Part shown: positions 21,826 to 29,425 of the stretch, in pieces
Position numbering within the stretch: position 1 is the stretch's first letter
Layout: each line of letters opens with the position of its first letter
Source of the DNA: Natrinema hispanicum
GTDB taxonomy: Archaea > Halobacteriota > Halobacteria > Halobacteriales > Natrialbaceae
Assembly: GCF_004217335.1 (NCBI RefSeq)
Contig: NZ_SHMP01000004.1
Span: forward strand, 186,001 to 250,000
Direction: 5' to 3'
Length of the DNA stretch: 64,000 bases
Program-made: the position numbers and the translations under genes
Notes under the pieces: model-generated
The model's database searches: none
Told to the model about the DNA's origin: nothing
The model's input: only the letters and a program-made list of their open reading frames with translations

Positions 21826-22749
21826 TTAGGAACGGCGGAACTCACCGCTCTCGCGTCGCACGCGCTCCGTCTGCACTACCGTCGCAGTCGAATCAAGATG
21901 GAGCCTCACTGCATCGTCCCCGTGACGCAACACGACCTCGTACTCGTCAGGATCAGACGCAACCTGTTCGGATGTCCAACGACCCTTATAGACGTATTCG
22001 TGGAACTCCCAGATGCCCTGTGCCGTCACATCAACTCCGCGATCCCAATGGAATGCGATCGACGCCGGGTGATAGACGACACTGTAGGTCAACGGGCTGT
22101 TGTACTCCCGAAGACACTCCTCACAGGTACTCACCACAACGAACGAATCAGCATCAGGCAACGCACTCCCAGGTACTTCGACCACGTCAGCGGAGAGTTG
22201 CGCCCCACACTCCGGGCACATGCCTCGTCGAATCTGCTTGGCAACCTCCGCACTTCGTAGCTTGACACTCTGAACGAGAGCGTCGCCGTCCCATGTCTCA
22301 ACCTGGGCGGGCGTTATCGGTTGCCCCGTAACCTGCTGCTCGCATGCCATACAGTCGATCCGGAAGAACTGGTGCGAGAGACTCGCTTCAAGTTCGTCCT
22401 CACCACAGAAGACACATACTCCATCAACCGGTTCAGGACCAAACGACTCTGGCTGCTCGTAATTCCTAGACAGGATGAATCGAACAATACGCTCGCCAGC
22501 GTGAGAAAGCGAGTACCCGTCGTCGCTTTTTCGTAGATACGTCCCGGTGAGCTCGCCCAGATGGTACGACAACTTCGACGTATTCTCCACGTCAACGTGG
22601 TCATAGATCTCAGAAAACGCGAGTTCAGCAGCCCCTGACCCGACCTGTTCAAGTTCGTACTGGGCAATAGCGACAGCGCGAAGAATATCAACCCGAGTGT
22701 CGTCAGCAAGAAGGCGAAAAATATCCGTCGCCGAACGATCCCCTGTCAT
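21826..22749 (-). CDS. ArsR-like HTH regulator with zinc-ribbon domains
   Basis: A 307-aa protein. The N-terminal winged HTH (FRLLADDTRVDILRAV... KLSYHLGELTGTYL) is the haloarchaeal ArsR-like domain. Two zinc-binding modules follow: CVFCGEDE with a later CMACE, and CPECGAQ with a later CEECL. The C-terminal part is beta-rich. Such proteins are common transcription regulators in Halobacteria. It is convergent with nothing nearby and sits beside candidate origin A. Confidence 0.85.
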   Translation of the reverse strand: MTGDRSATDIFRLLADDTRVDILRAVAIAQYELEQVGSGAAELAFSEIYDHVDVENTSKLSYHLGELTGTYLRKSDDGYSLSHAGERIVRFILSRNYEQPESFGPEPVDGVCVFCGEDELEASLSHQFFRIDCMACEQQVTGQPITPAQVETWDGDALVQSVKLRSAEVAKQIRRGMCPECGAQLSADVVEVPGSALPDADSFVVVSTCEECLREYNSPLTYSVVYHPASIAFHWDRGVDVTAQGIWEFHEYVYKGRWTSEQVASDPDEYEVVLRHGDDAVRLHLDSTATVVQTERVRRESGEFRRS

Positions 22750-22900
22750 TGTCTTCCGTATCTACACCCAGTTCAGCAGCAATATTGAAACCCCGGTCGT
22801 CCTCATCGGAAAACACCGGGGAACGTCCACGTGAGGGGAGATCGCCGCACACCACGTTTGGTGTGTGTCAGTGGGTTTTGTTTGAATCGTAACATCACCA

Positions 22901-23338
22901 CCCACACCCCTCATTTCGAACGTAACCCCGTCCAAGCGGGAGGGGGAAGGTTACTGAATCAGTGAAAATTAGCATGCAGCCACGGCACCCTATTTAAACA
23001 GATGATATTTCAGAGGAGCTATTCACTAGAATGTACTTACACGTCTTCTAGGGCGTATTGTTGGCGTGCGTTTTTCCTTAACCAAAAAGTTTATATTAAT
23101 ATTATATAGTTGTAGTAGTATAGTAGTGTAGTAGTCTAGTTAGTGAGAGTGATCAAGATCACTTGCCAATAGCCAATTTGTTTCCGTCAGTCAAAAGCCA
23201 ATCTGAGGGCAAGCTGGAGCGGTTCTAATCCTATTTCGTGACAATTCTCACAACAAACAATCACTCTAATTTTGTCTGTTCGTTGGAGACCATGCTCTCT
23301 CAGAAGAGAAACGTTCGAAATGAGGGGTGTGTGTCCCC
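22901..23338. other. Candidate replication origin A (inverted ORB-like repeats around an AT-rich tract)
   Basis: CACACCCCTCATTTCGAACGT at about 22903-22923 (first 20 bases compared) is the reverse complement of ACGTTCGAAATGAGGGGTGT at 23311-23330, giving an inverted pair about 400 bp apart. Between them lies a very AT-rich stretch, 23060-23140, with TATTAATATTATATAG and low-complexity TAGTAG repeats. The right copy extends into GTGTGTCCCC. orc1/cdc6 begins at 23464, which is the usual haloarchaeal arrangement for an origin. Confidence 0.8.
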
Positions 23339-23463
23339 ACTCAAAACAGCCCAACGTCAGAGACGATCTCATGCTGAGGGCTTACTCCTTTATATGGCAG
23401 GTTACTACACAGTCTTACCGACCGACCGTTGAACACGTCTTCCAAAACATCCACTACTCACAA

Positions 23464-24696
23464 ATGGATATCTTCGAAACAAGGCGACCATTCCGGGATG
23501 ATTACAACCCTGGCAGAGTCGTTGCACGTGACGAGACAATCGACAAAATGGGAAGTGCCTTCCAAGATTTCGTGGATGGGTATCGTCCACCCGACGTTTG
23601 TATCTGCGGAGACTCCGGAATCGGAAAGCGAACAATCATCAAACACCTCCTCAAGGTACTCCAAACAAAGGTCGAGACGGAACTCGTCGTTACCACTGTA
23701 GACTGTGCCGAGCACAATACTATTTATAAAATTTACCTCGCACTCGCCAACAAAGTGTGTCCAGACCGATACCCGAACGGTACGAACCCGCTCCTCCTCC
23801 AAGAATCGATATTTCAGGAGATGAATGACCCTGATCGCACCCACTTCATCATTCTCGAACATTTAGAAGCACTGGGGCTAGAAGGCCCGCCGTTTAACGA
23901 CTTGCAACAGGCCAGATCCACTTACAGCGTCGAGAATACTGAATGTGGGTTCATCGGGATCAGCAATGAATCACGTATTCTTGGATATCTCCCAAAGGAC
24001 GTGGTACACAAATCACGGATGCACACGATTGAGACGTATCCGTACGACGCTCACCAGCTTCGAAGCATCTTGGAACTTCACGCGGAAATAGCGTTTGCCG
24101 ACGGTGTACTTTCGGAGAGCGTTATTCCGAAGTGCGCAGCAATAATCGCTCAAGAAACTGGTCAAGCGACAGAAGCGTTACAACTACTCGAACTTTCTGG
24201 CTATTTGGCGCTTCAATCGGAAGCCGAGCAAGTAACGGAAGATCATGTCTCGAAGGCGAGAAACTCCTTGATACAATTACAGGCGTATAATAAGTTCACT
24301 AAAGAACTAACAGCAAAAGAACAGCTCACTTGTGTAATAATAACCGCATACAATTTAGTGAACGGGACAGCAATAACTCCTGACGATATTTCCAGGCATT
24401 ACAGAGAAAGATGCAGATCGTTCAATCTTAATCAGGTTAAAATACGGCAGGTTCGAAACTACATTCAAGATCTCGATAACAAAGGGCTACTCGACTGCGA
24501 GGGATACAACGCAGGTCGTGGAGGCGGGATCCAGACGAAATACAAACTTTCAGTTCCACCAGAACCGATCATTCAAGGAGCCATCGCAACATCTGGGAGA
24601 TTCAAGAGACTGCTGCAACAACAAGACGTGTCGATTAACAAATTCACAGAGACAGAGGAAGGCATTGATTTCACCGCATTCTCATCTCGTCAATAG
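23464..24696 (+). CDS. Orc1/Cdc6-family replication initiator, diverged ATPase motifs
   Basis: A 410-aa protein of the archaeal Orc1/Cdc6 family, which binds ORB sites and opens the origin. It has the N-terminal block RPFRDDYNPGRVVARDETI. The Walker A is CGDSGIGKRT near residue 49-57 (canonical form GxxGTGKT). The Walker B region reads HFIILEHLEALG, without the usual acidic pair. A C-terminal winged-helix region follows (KQVRNYIQDLDNKGLL-like, near 330). The start at ATG 23464 places the ORB copy upstream of the gene; an open frame to 23272 would put the ORB inside it and is not used. ATP hydrolysis may be weak or lost. Confidence 0.88.
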   Translation: MDIFETRRPFRDDYNPGRVVARDETIDKMGSAFQDFVDGYRPPDVCICGDSGIGKRTIIKHLLKVLQTKVETELVVTTVDCAEHNTIYKIYLALANKVCPDRYPNGTNPLLLQESIFQEMNDPDRTHFIILEHLEALGLEGPPFNDLQQARSTYSVENTECGFIGISNESRILGYLPKDVVHKSRMHTIETYPYDAHQLRSILELHAEIAFADGVLSESVIPKCAAIIAQETGQATEALQLLELSGYLALQSEAEQVTEDHVSKARNSLIQLQAYNKFTKELTAKEQLTCVIITAYNLVNGTAITPDDISRHYRERCRSFNLNQVKIRQVRNYIQDLDNKGLLDCEGYNAGRGGGIQTKYKLSVPPEPIIQGAIATSGRFKRLLQQQDVSINKFTETEEGIDFTAFSSRQ

Positions 24697-24913
24697 ACCT
24701 GACGAAAGAAACTCTAAATGCCACACCGTCAAACCACAATCCGAACCACCAACTCGTTCGGCCGTGTCCTTCCTATCCTCGAATCGTGACTCCCAATTAA
24801 GCCGGGAGACAAGTACAACGTGCAACTACTCACCAACGCTGACGAACACCGTCTCAACGAACTACAAACGTCATAGTGGGACGTCCTCCAGAACCGTTCT
24901 CTGTGAACCGTCA

Positions 24914-24946
24914 CGGGCCACCGCGCCCGTGGCTTCCCGTGGATTA
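24914..24946 (-). ncRNA. Right-end / omega-RNA-like hairpin of the TnpB remnant
   Basis: On the minus strand directly after the TnpB remnant: CCACGGGAAGCCACGGGC, then a hairpin with CACGGGC/GCCCGTG arms. The same block forms the orphan end at 11071. It matches the position of the omega-RNA scaffold at the 3' end of IS605-type tnpB genes. Confidence 0.5.
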
Positions 24947-25492
24947 GTCGGACACACCCGCGACACCATCGGCGTGGTGACCTCTGGCGGTGTCGTGGGT
25001 CACAGTCGGCTGGTTCACACAGCCCGATGCCTGCCGTCGCAGCTTCCGCACATCGGGAAGCGTCTTGAGAGCAGGCACATGCCTCTCCAGTTTCGCCAAT
25101 CCCTTCTTGGCGATGTTGATAGCCGCGTTCCGGTCAGCGTGGTCTTGCCGCCCACAATCCACGCACTTGAATCGCTTCTTGTTCCGGTTTGCACGAGTTG
25201 TCTGCTCACACTCAGTGAGTGAACATGCCTGACTCGTGTATTCCGGGTTGATTTCGTCGGACGGAACCCCTTGGAACGCGGCTTTGTACGTGATGAACTT
25301 CTCCGTCTCTTCTATCCGGAACGTCACATGGGGTTTGTTCGACGGGGGGACGGGGGGTGTCCGCAACTCTCTGCCGGGGGTTGTGCTGCCACGTTTCCAG
25401 ATAGGAAGCTCGACTAGAAGCGATCCTCCGTGGAGCACATCATGAGGAAAGAGTGACTGAACGGTGAACTGCCACGTAAGATTCCTCATCAA
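24944..25492 (-). pseudogene. TnpB (IS1341-type) C-terminal remnant
   Basis: The C-terminal part of a TnpB/OrfB nuclease: EETEKFITYKAAFQGVPSDE, the zinc ribbon pair CSLTECEQ and CVDCGRQDH, then the RuvC-III motif ADRNAAINIAKKGLAKLE and a tail. The RuvC-I and RuvC-II parts are absent. The region upstream of about 25410 looks unrelated to the family. It is a truncated element on the opposite strand to the full-length tnpB that follows. Confidence 0.85.
25344..25369. repeat. G-rich inverted repeat flanking the tnpB element, left copy
   Basis: GGGGGTGTCCGCAACTC and its G-rich 5' extension correspond, in inverted orientation, to 27075-27099. The two copies bracket the full-length tnpB element. 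They could be remains of one inverted duplication or further origin-type sites (compare GGGGTGTGTGTCCCC at the ORBs). Confidence 0.55.
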
Positions 25493-25550
25493 GAACAGGA
25501 CTGGCTGCAGGTGCGTTTCCCTTCTATCTATCTTTGAACAGCGAGAGAAT

Positions 25551-25568
25551 CCCGGCGTTTACGCCGGG
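25551..25568. repeat. Hairpin at the left end of the tnpB element
   Basis: A perfect 7-bp stem CCCGGCG/CGCCGGG with loop TTTA, in the context GAGAATCCCGGCG. Such subterminal hairpins are typical of IS200/IS605 ends recognised by TnpA. It lies 100 bp before the tnpB start. Confidence 0.45.
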
Positions 25569-25669
25569 CGTGAATCGCGTCACTCGGGTACACAATCCAC
25601 AGTCGATGGCAGGCTGGATATTCAACGTGAATCCACACCACTAAGTTAGATTGTCTATATAGGCTATGT

Positions 25670-26920
25670 ATGGCGATTCAGGTTACTCGCACCTATGTTG
25701 GTTCCATTCAGAACCAGCGACAGGTCTGCGATGCCCTGGATTTGCTCGGAGACGCCGCCTCGAAGATCTGGAACGTTGCACGCTGGACCGCCGACCGCAT
25801 CTGGGATGAAATCGGCGAGGTACCCGATGAAGGGGCGCTGAAGGCATACATGAAGAATCAAGCGTGCTGGAAAGACCTGAACGCACAATCCAGTCAGAAA
25901 GTCATCGAAGAACTCTCTGACGCTTTCCAGTCGTGGTTCGATCTACGACAGAACGACGAGACGGCGAATCCGCCCGGCTACCGCAAACACGGTGGCGAAC
26001 GACCGCGCAGTACGGTCACGTTCAAAGCAGACGGCTTCAAACACGATCCCGAGAACAACCGTATCCGACTTTCGAAAGGGTCGAACCTGAAAGAGAATTG
26101 GTCGGACTTCATCCTCTGTGAGTACCAGACCCGGCCAGATGTCAACCTCTCAGAAGTCGCCCGAGTGCAGAACGTTCGCGCCGTCTGGAACGGTGACGAG
26201 TGGGAACTGCACTTCGTCTGTAAAGTCGACCTCGAAACCAGCGACTCGGCAGGCGACGGGGTAGCAGGCATCGACCTCGGCATCACGAATATCGCCACAG
26301 TCGCATTCCCCGACGAATACGTCCTGTACCCCGGCAACTCGCTCAAACAGGACAAGCACTACTTCACCCGAGCCGAGTACGACACCGAAGGTGAGAACGG
26401 CCCGTCAGAGAAGTCGATGTGGGCGCGTCGGAAACTCGCAGACCGCGAGACGCATTTTTACCACGTTCTCACGGACACCATCATCACCGAATGTGTCGAA
26501 CGCGGTGTTGGCACGCTCGCAGTGAGTTGGCCCGAAGACGTTCGAGAGTCCGACTGGGGGAAGACGGGGAACAAGAAGTTGCACTCGTGGGCGTTTGACC
26601 GCATCTACCAGTACCTCGCATACAAAGGCGAGATTCGTGGCGTCGAGGTGCTGAAGGAGAACGAGTGGGAGACGTCGAAGACCTGCTCGCACTGTGGCGA
26701 TGCGACGAAGTCGAACCGTGTCGAACGTGGCCTGTACGTCTGTGAGTCGTGTGAGTTGGTAGCCAACGCGGATTGTAACGGGGCGGAGAACATGCGCCAG
26801 AAGATAACTCCGAGTCCTCACGGTGAGGATAGGAGTAACGGCTGTGTGGCACAGCCATCGGTACACCTGTTCGACCGCGAGAGCGGGACGTTCCGCACGA
26901 GAGAACAGGTCGTGTCGTAG
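25670..26920 (+). CDS. tnpB: TnpB RNA-guided nuclease (IS1341-type)
   Basis: A 416-aa TnpB, normal length, so likely intact. RuvC-I Asp is in GIDLGITN (D202). RuvC-II is LAVSWPEDV with the candidate Glu at 289, a less common context for it. The zinc ribbon has CSHC (339-342) and CESC (358-361). RuvC-III Asp is in ANADCNGAEN (D368). In this family the protein uses an omega-RNA from the element's right end to cut DNA. No tnpA is present, so the element would be immobile alone or moved in trans. A structured RNA candidate follows directly at 26935-27040. Confidence 0.93.
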   Translation: MAIQVTRTYVGSIQNQRQVCDALDLLGDAASKIWNVARWTADRIWDEIGEVPDEGALKAYMKNQACWKDLNAQSSQKVIEELSDAFQSWFDLRQNDETANPPGYRKHGGERPRSTVTFKADGFKHDPENNRIRLSKGSNLKENWSDFILCEYQTRPDVNLSEVARVQNVRAVWNGDEWELHFVCKVDLETSDSAGDGVAGIDLGITNIATVAFPDEYVLYPGNSLKQDKHYFTRAEYDTEGENGPSEKSMWARRKLADRETHFYHVLTDTIITECVERGVGTLAVSWPEDVRESDWGKTGNKKLHSWAFDRIYQYLAYKGEIRGVEVLKENEWETSKTCSHCGDATKSNRVERGLYVCESCELVANADCNGAENMRQKITPSPHGEDRSNGCVAQPSVHLFDRESGTFRTREQVVS

Positions 26921-26934
26921 ACCAGCAAATATCC

Positions 26935-27040
26935 CACCCGCGGTACGGGAAGCCGCGCCGTCGTCGGGCGTAGCCCGACTGCCTGAGGGATCTTCGATCC
27001 CTCTCCGTTTACGGCGCGGAGGATGTCACTTTGGGAACTA
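26935..27040 (+). ncRNA. Omega-RNA (right-end RNA) of the tnpB element
   Basis: Immediately after tnpB the sequence folds into a closed three-way structure. A 9-bp outer stem pairs CCGCGCCGT (26953-26961) with ACGGCGCGG (27011-27019). Inside are two hairpins, TCGGGC-GTA-GCCCGA (26964-26978) and GAGGGATC-TTC-GATCCCTC (26985-27003). The short block CGGGAAGCC before the stem is shared with the other two ends in the window. The guide would be the flanking bases after about 27020-27040. Confidence 0.75.
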
Positions 27041-27074
27041 TTCCACTACTTGCTTTCCCTCAATACATGGTGAG

Positions 27075-27099
27075 GAATTGCGGACACCCCCTGTCCCCC
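27075..27099. repeat. G-rich inverted repeat flanking the tnpB element, right copy
   Basis: GCGGACACCCCCTGTCCCCC matches the reverse complement of the left copy at 25344-25369 with two differences. Both copies are followed, in their own orientation, by AAAYCCC. Confidence 0.55.
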
Positions 27100-27252
27100 T
27101 CCACCAAATCCCGCTCAAGAAGAGACTCCTCCCTTTGAAACCCTAAGTGTTTAGGTGACTTTGACAGCGAAGGAGTCTCCGTCTTGCCCGTGAGTGACGA
27201 GTGTACCGACACTAGACGGATGCCGCAAGGTTTGACCAAAGGTGGTTCAGAT

Positions 27253-27701
27253 GAGACACACACCCCACGTTTCCGCTCCAAACATCTTTGAGAGTCCCCC
27301 TACCGCGAGAGAACAAGAGAGTGGAAAAATATTGCCGATCAGGGTTCCTGTCTGATTAAGAGATATTGTTTTGGAACTTTATTATATATTTTATGGTATA
27401 GGTAATAAATGCGCGTATTATATAATAATAGAAAGACGTTGTAAACACCCTTAGATGGGATAATAATAGAAGAATTAGTATAGGGAGGGATGGGACAATC
27501 TCCCATCAATTATGTCTTATTTATACTCTCTTCTGAAAGTCATCTTCAAAAGACACTCTCTGTAGATGAACAAGGCGAATATCTCGGGGCTTGCCCCGTG
27601 GCGATCTACAAAGAGAAGTGGTGATCTGAGGTTGATTTCTCTCTTCAGCCAGCTCCACCGCTCTTGTGAACTTTTGGAGCGGAAACGCGGTGTGTGTCCC
27701 C
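27253..27701. other. Candidate replication origin B (inverted ORB-like repeats around an AT-rich tract)
   Basis: ACACACCCCACGTTTCCGCT (within 27257-27282) is an inverted match of TTTGGAGCGGAAACGCGGTG (27673-27692), differing at one base of the overlap. Each copy continues into GTGTGTCYC. Between them, 27310-27540, the DNA is extremely AT-rich (TTATTATATATTTTATGG, TATTATATAATAATAG). The core GGAAAC-G-GGTGTGTGTCCCC resembles the right ORB of origin A. The rest of 26921-27936 holds the omega-RNA, the G-rich repeat and no gene. Confidence 0.78.
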
Positions 27702-27936
27702 TTGATACCAGGACAATATGTAAAGAAAGAATACTGTAGTTCAATTGGGACGTCATCCATCCATCGCAGTGCGTCAAGAATCAACACGGGATCGCCGAGT
27801 CGCTGCTCAAACACGGTGATCGGATGCGAATTAAGAACGCATCCTCTTCTCGCTGTACCGTCTCGTCCCAACAATCGATTCGAAAGTTGAATTCACGATT
27901 AAAAATATATGACCTATCACTCCATTAGTCACAGCA

Positions 27937-29193
27937 ATGCCTTTCATCGCGGTTGATCCCGTTGATAATCGTCCGCGAATCCCGATTGGCGTCGGTGACG
28001 ACGAAGAGGTTCAATGCCCTGTCTGTGACGATCCCCTTCGTGTTCGTGAAGGACCTTCTACTGCCCGTCATTTCTACCACCCACCGGACCACTCTTGCAG
28101 TGGTGAATCCGCTCTCCATCTCCGAATGAAATCGATCGCTGTTGAGAAACTCACAGACAAGTACCCTGACGCATCGGTCCACGTTGAGTTCGTCACTGAC
28201 GAAGTACCGCGTCGTGCTGATGTCTTCGTAGAATTCGATCAGCCACAATTCCCTTCCGGGAAGGGAATCGCGGTTGAGGTACAGTACCAGAATGAACAGA
28301 AGGATCTCACGGAGACGACTGCCAGCTACCTTAGCGGCGACATCAGTGTGATCTGGCTCTTTGAGGAGAATTACGTCGGCACCCGTCCTGAGTACGACGA
28401 CGTCAAACTCCCTGACCCGATCCCGGTCTGGCCGTACAGCATCTCTCACGGTGAGGCGTCATCGCCAGACTCGTCAGCTGGGGACTACCTGGGTATCACT
28501 GAAGCCGACCTGATTGCAACTCTCCCGAATCACGTCGACGATCAAGTTTCGCTGGCAGAATTCCCGGGTGCGTCGGATACAGACGAGGAGTCCGAAGACC
28601 TCCCAGAGTGGACCCGTGAGAAAGAACTCCATTTCAACCTCTCAATAGAGTCTCCAGGTGTTCGAGAAGTCTACAAATCATGGTTAGACGGCAAAATCCA
28701 GAGCAAAGGCAGTGAACACCAAGACGAAATCGAGGAGCGCCGAGCAATAGTGAAGTTAGAAGACCGGCTCACCTATTTCGCCGAGCGCTTTAGCAAAGGG
28801 CCTGGAGAGACATTTGAATTCAGTATCGGTGTCCGCCACTCTAGCAGTGGTCAGTTCACTGCCCGAAAGTTCGTGGACGGTGTGGAACGGGAACTCATGT
28901 TCCCTATCGGCGACGATGAGGTTGACTCGTTCACCGAGTTCGTGCTGGAATTGTGCTATACATTAGAGTGTACGCGCGCCTCGACGTCGAAAGAACAAGC
29001 AGTGAATCAGCCAGCCGAATCCAACCTCAGCACGCTCTCATACGCAATTTCCCACACAGGAACCGAGACGGTTACCGTCGAGCTGAGCAGTACCACAGAA
29101 ACCATGACTCTAAAATTCTGCCCGCAACAGATCCAACCGCTTGTCGATCTCTGTGCCAAAGTCCGACTCTGGTACGACTACTTGAGATTATAG
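27937..29193 (+). CDS. CoiA-like zinc-finger PD-(D/E)XK nuclease
   Basis: A 418-aa protein with a CoiA-family N terminus: zinc motif CPVCDDPL, then ARHFYHPPDHSC, ESALHLRMKSIAVEKL, and the nuclease core RADVFVEF followed by GIAVEVQYQNE and the TASYLSGDISVIWLF strand-helix. D and E-x-Q match the PD-(D/E)XK active site of the family. The C-terminal 200 residues, about 215 on, are acidic and unrelated to known CoiA. It is the first gene of a plus-strand cluster with a 61-aa protein and an SMC-like ATPase. A TATA-like AAAATATATG lies about 30 bp upstream of the ATG. It probably acts as the DNA-cutting effector of a defence module; that role is inferred. Confidence 0.75.
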   Translation: MPFIAVDPVDNRPRIPIGVGDDEEVQCPVCDDPLRVREGPSTARHFYHPPDHSCSGESALHLRMKSIAVEKLTDKYPDASVHVEFVTDEVPRRADVFVEFDQPQFPSGKGIAVEVQYQNEQKDLTETTASYLSGDISVIWLFEENYVGTRPEYDDVKLPDPIPVWPYSISHGEASSPDSSAGDYLGITEADLIATLPNHVDDQVSLAEFPGASDTDEESEDLPEWTREKELHFNLSIESPGVREVYKSWLDGKIQSKGSEHQDEIEERRAIVKLEDRLTYFAERFSKGPGETFEFSIGVRHSSSGQFTARKFVDGVERELMFPIGDDEVDSFTEFVLELCYTLECTRASTSKEQAVNQPAESNLSTLSYAISHTGTETVTVELSSTTETMTLKFCPQQIQPLVDLCAKVRLWYDYLRL

Positions 29194-29239
29194 AATATTA
29201 TAGTAATCTCTTTGATGATGGCTTTTTGTATTAGCCAAT

Positions 29240-29425
29240 ATGTCAGACGAACTTCTCAATGTCCACGAGGAGGTCAAGGAGACGTTCCGGGATAGGATTC
29301 AAGACAACGACAGTATTTCTGACCCCGTGACGGATTCTATTATTAGTTTAACTGATGAGGAAATGACAGATTCCGGGGCTATTCAGAGCGTTGTTGAGGA
29401 GGCATTAGCAGATGAGGATTCATAA
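29240..29425 (+). CDS. Small acidic protein (61 aa) between nuclease and SMC-like ATPase
   Basis: A 61-residue acidic protein (MSDELLNVHEEVKETFRDRI...) predicted mostly helical. Its stop codon lies 14 bp inside the following SMC-like gene, so the two are translationally coupled. No family was recognised. Its position and size suggest an adaptor between ATPase and effector, as in three-component ABC/SMC defence systems; this is inference. Confidence 0.75.
   Translation: MSDELLNVHEEVKETFRDRIQDNDSISDPVTDSIISLTDEEMTDSGAIQSVVEEALADEDS

Noticed and set aside
23272-23463. Upstream extension of the orc1/cdc6 frame
   Set aside because: It would run through the right ORB repeat, and the family's conserved N terminus starts after ATG 23464.
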